A stretch of 64,000 nucleotides of DNA, from assembly GCA_947174505.1 (NCBI GenBank), contig CAMWJF010000005.1, positions 1-64,000 on the forward strand. The letters are read 5' to 3'. Under the pieces are notes generated by a model that saw only the letters and a list, made by a program, of their open reading frames with translations, was not told where the DNA came from and made no database searches. Origin of the DNA: an uncultured Lachnospiraceae bacterium (GTDB lineage Bacteria > Bacillota > Clostridia > Lachnospirales > Lachnospiraceae). A program made the translations under genes and the position numbers. Positions 42,001 to 49,087 of the stretch are shown in pieces (within the stretch, counting starts at the first letter, position 1; every line of letters starts with the position of its first letter).

Positions 42001-42497
42001 GCGCGCTTCGCGTGAATACGGATTATGAATTGGAATACCTGTGCAATACGCAGGCGGATTACAGCGCGTATCTGCGGTTATATGAGGAGACCGTCAAAAA
42101 GGCTGAAAGTGGGGAGACTGATCCTGATTCTGATGAAAAGCTGCAGGAGCTGATGCCCAGAGCTGTTATTACGGCAAAGGCAGACGGCTATTATGAGGCT
42201 GACGGGGAAATCATTGTGCCGCTGCCGGTCTATCGGACGAAGCTGGTAAAGAAGAATCTGCAGATAGAGATAGCGGAGGCGGTTTACACCGGAAACCAGG
42301 TGACGCCAGCGGCGACTGTCCGTGATGCCGCCAGCGGAAAAACGCTTACGGAGGGAAAAGACTATACGGTTTCCTACGGCGCAAACAATAAATCGGGAAA
42401 GAACAAGGGCAGTGTTACAATTACAGGAATTGCGCCGGAATACGGCGGGAGCGTGACGGTAAAATTTGAGATTGTGAGGAAAGCGATTATTTATTAA
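36006..42497 (+). CDS. giant secreted multidomain protein: transglutaminase-like, thioredoxin-like, CAP and Ig-like domains
   Basis: 2163 residues. GGGAGAGAG precedes ATG. Signal peptide to about residue 34; acidic stalk 35-135; transglutaminase-like domain (about 175-400) with Cys333 (AVCDGYA), His361 (NHAWN) and Asp376 (VDVTWDD); thioredoxin-like fold (about 590-735) with CANC at 625-628; an InlB-type beta repeat (about 742-811, ending LYAKW); a CAP/SCP domain (about 831-988, 'SWAENLAWN', 'GHYTSIINPGYCAVGVG'); a BIG2-like domain; an MBG-like domain; a second InlB-type repeat; then several 'YTG...G-DY-vsY-NN' beta modules to the end. No sorting signal is seen. Probably a cell-surface or secreted factor that modifies or binds proteins or wall; exact role unknown. 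Confidence 0.88.
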   Translation: MKSVKRVLAGILATILVLSSAQLPGGISYAEELTPVQEGISDEEPAVQEDALQQEPGQEDADEKAGEEKTEPPGAEASEGTSGDSGTPEEDPAQTEKPVGDEEPSDQDAEDPADQLAPDAQLPDDEVSVSENDLQISANDLMSVGAVEVWVDAEMEGVYQFGDAPSADEGIALYSESAYTDDQIMDYLYIQMKERITPIDVSQYEIPFEKRETEEEKKIPTKIQLLVSGALNEHPDLYYVSGRYSYSYSPATEKITELNITYDATLNASVWQQGVDAALASVDQDMTDLQKAIVLHDYLTVNCEYDKENLDKNTVPSVSHSTYGVFANRTAVCDGYALSYKYLLQQVGIDCYMVTSEEINHAWNLIKLDGEYYQVDVTWDDPTWDLVGRSVHTYMFRSDESFDPAGAPQKHSGGRVTYGSQTVDYQATDTRYDDAFWTDCTSPMVLSGSECYYISSDGGAGGNPALMKASLGAVTSDGAPLQQIDKWPVWLNSGGIWPGVYSGLFRIDDRLYFNDKANIYSTAMDGTDKKTEFVANTENGYIYGSAYYGGAVRYSIHQSPNLTEKEKVLTADLGEGGTEPAPLPESGVALELENLYCQYTALDGTQISSTAEGKPKLLVFYSNSCANCQNTILDISSEIDKFSGIDIYALESDGGTEEAVARMKDQYGCEEITFSYDTTTKNMNSMWAYLRVAGIEDATVAMPVLCYIDGNNRLQYITRGLKTADEVRANLEKYCNYSQAYTITYILGGGTNNSENPSVYTEKDTVIILRDPVREGFQFEGWYADAAYSIRVIEIYGENRSDITLYAKWKPLTETETPTIDLTPAEGNVLMGFSGAYYTETADKILNRLNEIRLEACREGVRKPGTDVPLTIEDYVPLQWSSDLEAIARLRAAEATVKQAHERPNGQRCFTVVTKNGEQSWAENLAWNYNGLMKGIEQWYGEKNDWVNQTGAVTGHYTSIINPGYCAVGVGAFRLSSGGWYAVAQEFSYKDGMDAKKDASSGECVQYMEVQGENVSNLSFSGTQTAFLQEGDTCRFSVNVTVQYNDYYNNAKSFTGPYQAGGKWTTSDEKVAVVDSTGEVRAVGKGTAQISVSAGSQSASAPITVYGDDESPVAVKAPDSTTYKVGGKINLKGGTVTYPSGDTLKTDALTENMINGFDSSKPGICEIRVSVGGYTAGFDTLIVEEPKLTASVGQRLSEIALPQNEHGTYTWQDDTQTVEKAGIYTFVAVFTPKDETKFQKLSDIQVQVTAQEMLGDGTDVTFKTNRFTYNGVDQEPKVVVRSADVVLKEGQDYELSYENNRNAGTATVTIEGTGCYLGTIRRTFEIQPAPLRISAKDKTILVGAAIPAGGAYEYGISGLVGTDVLLTEPVFSCAVADTTATGQYEIVPSGADAGANYTITYENGRLTVAYEYVSCTVTFDVQGHGTAPAAQFGLRAGSTAEKPEDPNAAGYRFDGWYRDAACTKAWNFETDIVQADMTLYAKWLEESKEDGGFAFQEIADVYYTGKACKPVVSVYDGNVLLKSGRDYQIKYFNNTNANKGGVLKSGNGEGVNFNSELPYVEIIGKGNYTDRIKDGNKDTVKVNFNILRASIGDGTAEPAAGVTLKVSDQLVTANKVQKPFSSIKYAKGMKRDVDFRLRLTPENARDGLGKSLEKDMELPNAEIPANSEGEFLLTLEGIGNYAGSICRTVYVTDKAHLMKNATVTLGRNQKNVVFTGQAVKLTAAEEDSPDTFTVKYGKIFLKPGRDYVVSYRNHEKVGKAELVITGNGEYVGTKTAAFNITGKSFSAKTVQVSGVEDKQYTGRALTQNDAVLTYLTQDGAEMPLQYGTDYTISYSKNVNRGNATMTFRGVDKAGYSGSFKKTFKIEAVDIADQDQVSRAGTMESMSFQYCKAGVKPVDEIVLTNKAGFILRNGKDYTLAYKNNKAVANASSENPPTVTVKGKGNYNGKFDITFQITKSGLNQAVAEGSIRITPTAVAYNPDKAEDYEYKPAIKLMDGKSALRVNTDYELEYLCNTQADYSAYLRLYEETVKKAESGETDPDSDEKLQELMPRAVITAKADGYYEADGEIIVPLPVYRTKLVKKNLQIEIAEAVYTGNQVTPAATVRDAASGKTLTEGKDYTVSYGANNKSGKNKGSVTITGIAPEYGGSVTVKFEIVRKAIIY

Positions 42498-42502
42498 GTT
42501 TC

Positions 42503-42538
42503 CAGCGGGGCGCCGTGAGGTGTCCCGCTGTTATCTTT
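42503..42538 (+). terminator. terminator after the giant gene
   Basis: CAGCGGGGCGCC (42503-42514) pairs with GGTGTCCCGCTG (42519-42530) around GTGA, followed by TTATCTTT. Confidence 0.75.
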
Positions 42539-42595
42539 CAACTGTTATTTTCTTTGACTTTTCTTAGTCATTTCTTAGTCTTCCAATTTTTTGAG

Positions 42596-42624
42596 TGTAC
42601 AGCCTTCCATTTTTCGGTTATAAT
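42596..42624 (+). promoter_or_regulatory. promoter of the DUF3048-xpaC-telA unit
   Basis: TGTACA (42596-42601), 17-base spacer, TATAAT (42619-42624). Two direct copies of TTCTTAGTC lie about 20-40 bases upstream and may be a regulator site. Confidence 0.55.
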
Positions 42625-42749
42625 AAAAGTGTTTATGCGCCATATACTAATTTGTGCATATGCCTGTGTATGTGCATAAGCATGATGTGTGATTCATCAG
42701 GACAACCAGAGAACGTGTAATGTAAGAAAAACGTAGGAAAGAGGGAAAG

Positions 42750-43943
42750 ATGATTCAAAAGAAAATAACTTTACTGAGTACGATGGTTTTATGTATGATA
42801 CTCTGTCTGGCAGGCTGTGCCAAGGCAAAGGAAGAAGCGGAGGAACCGCCGAAACTGGAGATTGAACCGATCGAGCCGGAGGAGCCGGAAGAACCTGTTG
42901 TGGAGGAAGAGCCGGAAGAGGAGGAGCCTGAGTCCCTCGTGATTGCGGAGCGGGTGGAAAAGGATGGTAAAATACAGAGCTACCTGACCGGTAAGTGGAC
43001 GGATGTTAGTCAGGCAAAGAGAAGACCCATTGCGGTGATGATACCGAACAATGCGCCCGCCCTGCCGCAGTACGGGCTTTCGCGGGCAGGGATTATCTAC
43101 GAGGCGCCAGTGGAGGGACGTATCACCCGTCTGATGGGTGTGTTTGAGGATTTTGACGATCTGGACCGGATCGGGCCTGTTCGGTCGAGCCGGGATTATT
43201 ATGTTTATCAGGCTATGGGATACGAGGCTATTTACTGCAACTGGGGACTGGCGGTGCCCTATGTGGAGGAACTGATCAACCGCCCGAACTATTACAATGT
43301 CAGCGCGGCGGTGGTAGGTATCCACAATCCGGCGGACGAGGCGTACGGCAGACATAAGCGCCCGGGCTATGCGACGGAGTTTACGGGGTATCTCTTTATT
43401 GACGGTCTTTTCAAAGCGGTGGAAAGACTTGGCTATGACTGGAATTATGATGATGCGTATGTGCCGCCCTTCCTTTTTGCGGCGGATGATGTGAGGGCGG
43501 ATTATGCAGACAATGAGGATGCAGCTTATGTTTATCCGGGAGGAAAGTCCTCAAATAATTCTGGCGGGTATGGCGCGTACCATCCTTACTTTGAGTACCA
43601 TGAGGGCGACCAGCTCTATTACCGCTATCAGGACGGCAAAAAGCAGATTGACGAGCTTACGGGCGAGCAGCTCACCGTCAGCAATGTGGTGTTCCAGTAC
43701 TGCCATGGGGAAGTGAGGGACGCTCACGACTATCTTGCCTTCGGCGTGCACGGAGAGGGCGACGCTATTGTCTTTACAAACGGCAAGGTGATAAAGGGCA
43801 CGTGGAAACGTTTGGACGGGGATTTTACGCCTGCGAAGTTCTATGACGAGGCAGGCGAGGAGATTGTCTTTAATCAGGGAAGTACCTGGATATGTAATAT
43901 CTGGGACGAGTATGGGGAATTCGTGGAATATGGACAGGAATGA
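42750..43943 (+). CDS. DUF3048 domain lipoprotein (YerB-like)
   Basis: 397 residues. Type II signal with lipobox CLAGC (Cys near 23) and a Glu/Pro-rich linker to about residue 65. Two DUF3048 parts follow: N-terminal RPIAVMIPNNAPALPQYGLS and 'RLMGVFEDFDDLDRIGPVRSSRDYYV', C-terminal 'VSNVVFQYCHGEVRDAHDYLAF' and 'KGTWKRLDGDFTPAKFYDEAG'. An exported, membrane-anchored protein of unknown biochemistry. The stop overlaps the start of xpaC by 14 bases, so the pair is translationally coupled. Confidence 0.9.
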   Translation: MIQKKITLLSTMVLCMILCLAGCAKAKEEAEEPPKLEIEPIEPEEPEEPVVEEEPEEEEPESLVIAERVEKDGKIQSYLTGKWTDVSQAKRRPIAVMIPNNAPALPQYGLSRAGIIYEAPVEGRITRLMGVFEDFDDLDRIGPVRSSRDYYVYQAMGYEAIYCNWGLAVPYVEELINRPNYYNVSAAVVGIHNPADEAYGRHKRPGYATEFTGYLFIDGLFKAVERLGYDWNYDDAYVPPFLFAADDVRADYADNEDAAYVYPGGKSSNNSGGYGAYHPYFEYHEGDQLYYRYQDGKKQIDELTGEQLTVSNVVFQYCHGEVRDAHDYLAFGVHGEGDAIVFTNGKVIKGTWKRLDGDFTPAKFYDEAGEEIVFNQGSTWICNIWDEYGEFVEYGQE

Positions 43944-45237
43944 GTGGTATCGGGCCGGAGAGGATATCCGGGATCAGGTACAGCAGGCGGTTGAGTCGGG
44001 TAATTTTACGAATCTGGGAAAGAACATTGGCGACACGGTGAATGAAACCATAAACCGCACCATGCGGGAAGTGAACCGCACCGTTGGGACGGTGGGAGAG
44101 AGCGTAAACCGTGCGGTCAATGATGTGGGAAACGGCATAGGACATACCGTGGAAACGGTGAGTGAAAATATAAGCCGTGCGGCGGGCGGTATGGGCGGAA
44201 ATGGAGGCCGTGGCGCAGCAGGAGGCATGGGCGGGAGTGCAGGACACGCACAGATAAGCCCTTATGCGTCCAGTCCCCGATACAAACGGCCCAATGCCCG
44301 ACCGGATACCAGGCTGTTTCAGAATACGCCGAAGGGAACCGTGTCCGGCGTATTATGCATGGGAGCAGGATACGGCGTGATGGGCATTTCGGCGCTGGTC
44401 CTGATTGGTTCGGTGGGAGAGCTTGTTCTCTATTCGCGCTCTGTGGTTCCCGTGGTTATATCGGGCATTTTTACCGCAGCAGGGCTGTGGCTCGGCTGTC
44501 ACGGGTCACGGCTTGCAGGGCGGGCGAAGCGCTATAAGAGATATGTGGGTATGGTAAAGGATAAGCTGTACTGTTCCATTCAGGAGATGGCACAGCGGAC
44601 GGGAAAAAGTGAACGGTTCATTATAAAGGATCTGCGCCGGATGATTCAGCTCGGCATGTTCAAGCAGGCGCATCTGGACCAGAAACAGACATGCCTGATT
44701 GCCAGCGATGAAATGTACGACCAGTATATGCTCACACAGAAAAATTATGAGGAAGAGCAAAAAAAGCTGGAGATGGAAAAGCTGGCCGAAGAGCACAGGC
44801 AGCAGGAAAAGGAGCGTCTGGGAGAGGCAGCGGAAGTGATCGAGGAGGGAAAGGGTTATGTGCGTCTGATCAGACAGTGCAACGACGAGATCCCCGGCGA
44901 GGAAATGTCAGATAAGCTGGACCGGCTGGAGCTTCTGGTCACGAGGATTTTCGATCAGGTGGAGAAGGAGCCGGAACTTGCGCCTGAGCTTAGAAAGATG
45001 TTAAGCTTTTATCTGCCCACCACGAAAAAGCTGCTGGAGGCATACCGCGATCTGGACAGCCAGCAGTTGGACCTGTCCAATATAGAGCAGACCAAGCGGG
45101 AGATCGAGACGGCAGTGGACAATATAAACGAGGCATTTGAAAAGTTTTTGGACGAGCTGTTCCGGGAAAAGGCGTGGGATATCCAGTCGGATATCTCTGC
45201 GCTACATACGATATTGAAGCAGGACGGATACCTATAG
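43930..45237 (+). CDS. XpaC-like 5-bromo-4-chloroindolyl phosphate hydrolysis family protein
   Basis: 435 residues from ATG 43930, with GGGGAA about 9 bases upstream inside the previous gene. The N-terminus has an amphipathic repeat stretch (NLGKNIGDTVNETINRTMRE, repeated 'vn-rTVgtV') and a Gly-rich segment; two membrane helices (about 160-215) follow, then the XpaC helical domain with AKRYKRYVGMVKDKLYCSIQEM and a long coiled coil to the end. The family is named from a Bacillus phenotype; its real role is unclear but it is regularly paired with telA, as here. Confidence 0.8.
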   Translation: MDRNEWYRAGEDIRDQVQQAVESGNFTNLGKNIGDTVNETINRTMREVNRTVGTVGESVNRAVNDVGNGIGHTVETVSENISRAAGGMGGNGGRGAAGGMGGSAGHAQISPYASSPRYKRPNARPDTRLFQNTPKGTVSGVLCMGAGYGVMGISALVLIGSVGELVLYSRSVVPVVISGIFTAAGLWLGCHGSRLAGRAKRYKRYVGMVKDKLYCSIQEMAQRTGKSERFIIKDLRRMIQLGMFKQAHLDQKQTCLIASDEMYDQYMLTQKNYEEEQKKLEMEKLAEEHRQQEKERLGEAAEVIEEGKGYVRLIRQCNDEIPGEEMSDKLDRLELLVTRIFDQVEKEPELAPELRKMLSFYLPTTKKLLEAYRDLDSQQLDLSNIEQTKREIETAVDNINEAFEKFLDELFREKAWDIQSDISALHTILKQDGYL

Positions 45238-45300
45238 TAACAGTTCAGCCGGAGCGCGATTTTGCGAAAGGACGTGCGCTGAACCGAAATGGAGGAAACT

Positions 45301-46458
45301 ATGAACGAGATTGATGTGATGGAACAGAAGGCACCCGCGCTGCTGTTCGGGGAAGTGGAGGATACGGAGAAGGACAGGCATCCTCTGGCGGAGATCCCGC
45401 AGACACAGGAAGTAAAAAAAGATGAGTTAGATGACTCGGTTTTGAGTGATGAGGAAAGACGACAGGTGGATGAGTTTGCGAGTCAGATTGACCTGCACAA
45501 TTCAACGGCGATTTTGCAGTATGGCGTAGGAACCCAGAAAAAGATTGCAGATTTTTCGGCTAATGCGTTAGGGAATGTCAGGGCGAAAGATCTGGGCGAA
45601 GTTGGTGAGATGCTTTCCGATGTAGTGACCCAGCTGAAAGATTTTGACGAGGACGAAAAAGGGCTCTTCGGTATTTTTAAGAAACCGTCGCATAAGCTGC
45701 AGACCATGAAGGCGAAATATTCTAAAGTAGAGACAAATATTAACAAAATCTGTGAAGCGTTAGAAAGAAATCAGGTCAAGCTTCTTAAAGATATTGATAT
45801 ACTGGATAAGATGTACGATCTGAATCTGGTTTATTTTAAAGAACTTTCTATGTATATACTGGCTGGCAGGAAGAAACTTGCGGAGACAAGGGAGAAGGAA
45901 CTGCCGCAGCTTCTGGAGAAGGCGAAGGCAAGCGGCCTGCCGGAGGACGCGCAGGCTGCAAGGGATATGGAAACTCTTTGTGACCGTTTTGAGAAAAAGC
46001 TTTATGATCTGGAGCTGACCAGAGTGGTGTCGATCCAGACTGCGCCCCAGATCAGACTGGTGCAGAACAGCGATACGATGATGGTAGAGAAAATCCAGTC
46101 CACGATCGTGAATACCATTCCCCTCTGGAAGAGCCAGATGGTGCTTGCGTTGGGTGTGACGCACGCGGAGCAGGCGGCGAGGGCGCAGAGGGAAGTGTCC
46201 GACATGACTAACGAGCTTCTGAAGAAAAACGCGGAGGTGCTTAAGGTATCAGCCATTGAGAGCGCGAAAGAGTCAGAGCGCGGCATCATTGATATGGAGA
46301 CGCTGAAAACCACCAACGCGAATCTGATTTCTACCTTGGATGAGGTGATGAAGATTCAGGCCGACGGCAGGGAGAAGAGACGTGCCGCCGAGGAAGAAAT
46401 GCGGGTAATGGAGAACGACTTAAAGAGGAAGCTGCTGGAGCTTAGCGAAAGGAAGTAA
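45301..46458 (+). CDS. telA: toxic anion resistance protein TelA
   Basis: 385 residues from ATG 45301 with GGAGG 6 bases upstream (45289 is in frame but lies before the ribosome site). Soluble, almost fully helical; family stretches 'RQVDEFASQIDLHNSTAILQYGVGTQKKIADFS', EKELPQLLEKAKASG and 'IQSTIVNTIPLWKSQMVLALG' are visible. Associated with tellurite and envelope-stress resistance in other Firmicutes. Downstream of its usual partner XpaC; prmA begins 9 bases after it. Confidence 0.92.
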   Translation: MNEIDVMEQKAPALLFGEVEDTEKDRHPLAEIPQTQEVKKDELDDSVLSDEERRQVDEFASQIDLHNSTAILQYGVGTQKKIADFSANALGNVRAKDLGEVGEMLSDVVTQLKDFDEDEKGLFGIFKKPSHKLQTMKAKYSKVETNINKICEALERNQVKLLKDIDILDKMYDLNLVYFKELSMYILAGRKKLAETREKELPQLLEKAKASGLPEDAQAARDMETLCDRFEKKLYDLELTRVVSIQTAPQIRLVQNSDTMMVEKIQSTIVNTIPLWKSQMVLALGVTHAEQAARAQREVSDMTNELLKKNAEVLKVSAIESAKESERGIIDMETLKTTNANLISTLDEVMKIQADGREKRRAAEEEMRVMENDLKRKLLELSERK

Positions 46459-46466
46459 AGCGATCC

Positions 46467-47453
46467 ATGAAGTGGATGAAATTCAGGATAAAGACGGTCG
46501 TGGAGGCGGAGGATATCATTATCAGCGAGCTTTACGACAGGGGGCTTGAGGGGGCGCAGATTGAGGACAGGGTGCCCCTTTCACCGTTGGAAAAAGAGCA
46601 GATGTTTGTGGACATTTTGCCGGAAAACGAAGCGGATGACGGCGTGGCGTATCTCAGCTTTTTTGTGGAGGAAAAGGAAGACGGAGTCTTGGATCTTGGC
46701 GGGGAAGAGACGGACAAAGCAGGCGTGCTTGCGAGAATCGAGGAGGCGCTGGCGGAGGTCCGTCTGTTTATGGAGATCGGGGAAGGAACTGTCACGGTGT
46801 CTGAGACCGAGGATATAGACTGGATCAATAACTGGAAGCAGTATTTTCACCAATTTTACATAGACGACCTTCTGGTGATCCCTTCATGGGAGGAAGTAAA
46901 GGAGGAAGACCGGGATAAGAAGATTCTGCACATTGACCCGGGCACGGCTTTCGGTACGGGTATGCATGAGACAACGAGGCTGTGCATCGGACAGATCAAA
47001 AAGTATGTAACGCCTGAGACCAAGCTTTTGGATGTGGGGACGGGCAGCGGTATTTTGTCCATTATCGCGCTTATGTATGGCGCAAAGCACGCCGTAGGTA
47101 CGGATTTAGATCCCTGCGCGGTGGAGGCCGTTGCGCAGAATAAGGAAGATAACGGCATCCGCGAGCAGGACTTTGAGCTGCTGATCGGCAATATTATTAC
47201 CGAAAAGGAAGTGCAGGACAGGGTCGGTTACGGGTGTTATGATATTGTGGCGGCGAATATTCTGGCGGATGTGCTTGTGCCGCTGACGCCGGTTATCGTG
47301 TCCTGTCTGAAACCGGGCGGCGTTTACGTCACTTCGGGTATTATCGAGGGTAAAGAGGCGCTGGTGACGCAGGCCTGCGAGGCGGCGGGGCTTACGGTTC
47401 TGGAAGTGAATGCCCTTGGAGAGTGGCGGTCCGTGACGGCGAAGAAAAAGTGA
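46467..47453 (+). CDS. prmA: ribosomal protein L11 methyltransferase
   Basis: 328 residues. An N-terminal L11-recognition domain (1-150) and a class I SAM methyltransferase: DPGTAFGTGMHETTRLC, the SAM loop LLDVGTGSGILSIIAL and 'VAANILADVLVPL'. Trimethylates L11 lysines and N-terminus. AAGGAAG precedes ATG 46467. In many Firmicutes prmA sits beside rsmE; here a VanZ gene lies between them. Confidence 0.96.
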   Translation: MKWMKFRIKTVVEAEDIIISELYDRGLEGAQIEDRVPLSPLEKEQMFVDILPENEADDGVAYLSFFVEEKEDGVLDLGGEETDKAGVLARIEEALAEVRLFMEIGEGTVTVSETEDIDWINNWKQYFHQFYIDDLLVIPSWEEVKEEDRDKKILHIDPGTAFGTGMHETTRLCIGQIKKYVTPETKLLDVGTGSGILSIIALMYGAKHAVGTDLDPCAVEAVAQNKEDNGIREQDFELLIGNIITEKEVQDRVGYGCYDIVAANILADVLVPLTPVIVSCLKPGGVYVTSGIIEGKEALVTQACEAAGLTVLEVNALGEWRSVTAKKK

Positions 47454-47530
47454 ACGCGCTGACTGAGGAGACGATGCGTGGCGTAGCAGGGATACAGATA
47501 AAATAGCGTATGTTATTAATGGGGCGGAAT

Positions 47531-48076
47531 ATGAGGAAAGCGGAAGAAAAATTTGGTATGGTGTTATTTAGAAATCTGGCGGGCGCGCTTGCAATTGTGT
47601 GGATGTGCATTATCTTTGCTTTCTCTGCCCAGCAAAAGGAGGAGTCTGGCGCGGTGAGCGCGAGCTTCACTTTTCATATGGTAAGCTCCACAAGAACCTT
47701 TTTCCATCTGGATTTAAGCGATGCACGGGTGAAGGAAATTTCGGACGCCATAGAGGGATTCATCCGAAAGGTAGCCCATATGGCGGAGTTTGGTATTATG
47801 TCTGTCCTGCTTTACATATGGGTCGGGCAGTGGGAGATGAGTTTCCTGCGGAGGGGAGGAACCGCCGCAGGTGCGACAGCCATCTATGCCGCCACGGATG
47901 AAATTCATCAGCTTTTTGTGCCGGGGCGTGCGGGACGGTTTTCGGATGTGTGCATTGACAGCGCGGGCGCTCTTGCGGGGGTGATTGTATTCGCCCTGCT
48001 TGTGCGGATTGTGCGCCGTATGCGTGCGCGGAGACTGGAGCGGAAACTGCGTGCGCAGCAGGAACAGAATGCGTAA
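47531..48076 (+). CDS. VanZ family protein
   Basis: 181 residues from ATG 47531, preceded by GGGGCGG; ATG 47510 is also in frame. Four membrane helices; VanZ motifs 'CIIFAFSAQQKEES', IRKVAHMAEFGIMSVLL and 'AATDEIHQLFVPGRAGRFSDVCIDSAGALAG' are clear. The family includes teicoplanin-resistance VanZ, but the general function is unknown. Basic C-terminal tail. Sits between prmA and rsmE. Confidence 0.92.
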   Translation: MRKAEEKFGMVLFRNLAGALAIVWMCIIFAFSAQQKEESGAVSASFTFHMVSSTRTFFHLDLSDARVKEISDAIEGFIRKVAHMAEFGIMSVLLYIWVGQWEMSFLRRGGTAAGATAIYAATDEIHQLFVPGRAGRFSDVCIDSAGALAGVIVFALLVRIVRRMRARRLERKLRAQQEQNA

Positions 48077-48165
48077 GGACTGCCGCGCAGACACTGGGCC
48101 GGGGAGCTTAGCGTTCCATATTGGAGAATGCCCTGCGGGTGTGTTTGGGGAATGGAGATCGGGCA

Positions 48166-48903
48166 ATGTATCAGTTTTTCGTGGAACCTTCACAGATTCA
48201 GGATAAAAAGGTGATTATTACGGGCAGCGACGTCAATCATATGAAAAACGTCCTGCGGATGAAGACCGGCGAGGAGATCGCGGTCAAAAACGGCGTTGAC
48301 GGAAAAGAATACCGCTGCGGCATTGAGGAATTTGCGCAGGATCAGGTCATCTGTTCCCTGCGCTTTATCAGGGAAGAGGGCGTGGAGCTGCCCTCAAAAA
48401 TTTATCTTTTTCAGGGAATCCCCAAGGCGGATAAGATGGAGCTGATTGTCCAGAAGGGCGTGGAGCTTGGCGTGTTCGAGGTCATTCCAGTGGCGGTGAA
48501 ACGCTGTGTGGTGAAGCTGGATGAGAAGAAAGCGCAGGCGAAAGTGAACCGCTGGCAGGGCATTGCGCAGGCAGCGGCCAAACAGTGCAAAAGAGGGATC
48601 GTGCCTGTGGTGAAGGAGCCGATGACCATGAAGGAGGCAGTGACTTACGCGCGGGGGATGGACGTAAAGCTGATTCCCTACGAGCTGGCGGAGGACATGG
48701 CCCATACGAAAAAAATAATTGAGGCGATACGTCCCGGCGAGAGCGTGGCGGTCTTTATCGGACCGGAAGGCGGCTTCGAGGAGAGCGAGGTGGCGGAGGC
48801 GCTTGCGGCGGGCATAGAGCCAGTCACCTTAGGGAAAAGAATCCTGCGTACCGAAACGGCGGGACTTGCGGTGCTGTCATGGCTGATGTACCATTTGGAG
48901 TAG
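48166..48903 (+). CDS. rsmE: 16S rRNA (uracil1498-N3)-methyltransferase
   Basis: 245 residues from ATG 48166 with ATGGAG upstream. SPOUT-class methyltransferase with an N-terminal PUA-like domain (MYQFFVEPSQIQDKKVIITG, 'HMKNVLRMKTGEEI') and the C-terminal knot: 'PEGGFEESEVAEA', VTLGKRILRTETAGLAVLS. Methylates U1498 in the ribosomal decoding region. Followed at once by the second family-2 repeat. Confidence 0.96.
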   Translation: MYQFFVEPSQIQDKKVIITGSDVNHMKNVLRMKTGEEIAVKNGVDGKEYRCGIEEFAQDQVICSLRFIREEGVELPSKIYLFQGIPKADKMELIVQKGVELGVFEVIPVAVKRCVVKLDEKKAQAKVNRWQGIAQAAAKQCKRGIVPVVKEPMTMKEAVTYARGMDVKLIPYELAEDMAHTKKIIEAIRPGESVAVFIGPEGGFEESEVAEALAAGIEPVTLGKRILRTETAGLAVLSWLMYHLE

Positions 48904-49034
48904 GCAATGAGCAGTGCGCAGACATAGAAAGCTGCGGAGTGGGGAGCTTGCTCACCGAAACGCATCTTTCTATGGATGCATAGGGCGAAGCTCGTCAGCG
49001 AGATGAAGCGAAGTGGAATCGAGCTGGCACTGCC
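48904..49034 (+). repeat. dispersed repeat family 2, copy 2
   Basis: Starts right after the rsmE stop. It shares CAATGAGCAGTGCGCAGACA (48905-48924) with copy 1 at 19809. Ends GCAGTGC (48911-48917) / GCACTGC (49027-49033). Inside, ATAGAAAG pairs with CTTTCTAT and GGGGAGC-tt-GCTCACC and CTCG-tcag-CGAG form further hairpins, giving a branched fold of about 130 bases. Confidence 0.7.
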
Positions 49035-49087
49035 GAAGATAAAAAACATATATTAAAGATATAGGGTTTAGGAAGGAAACAGCAAAA

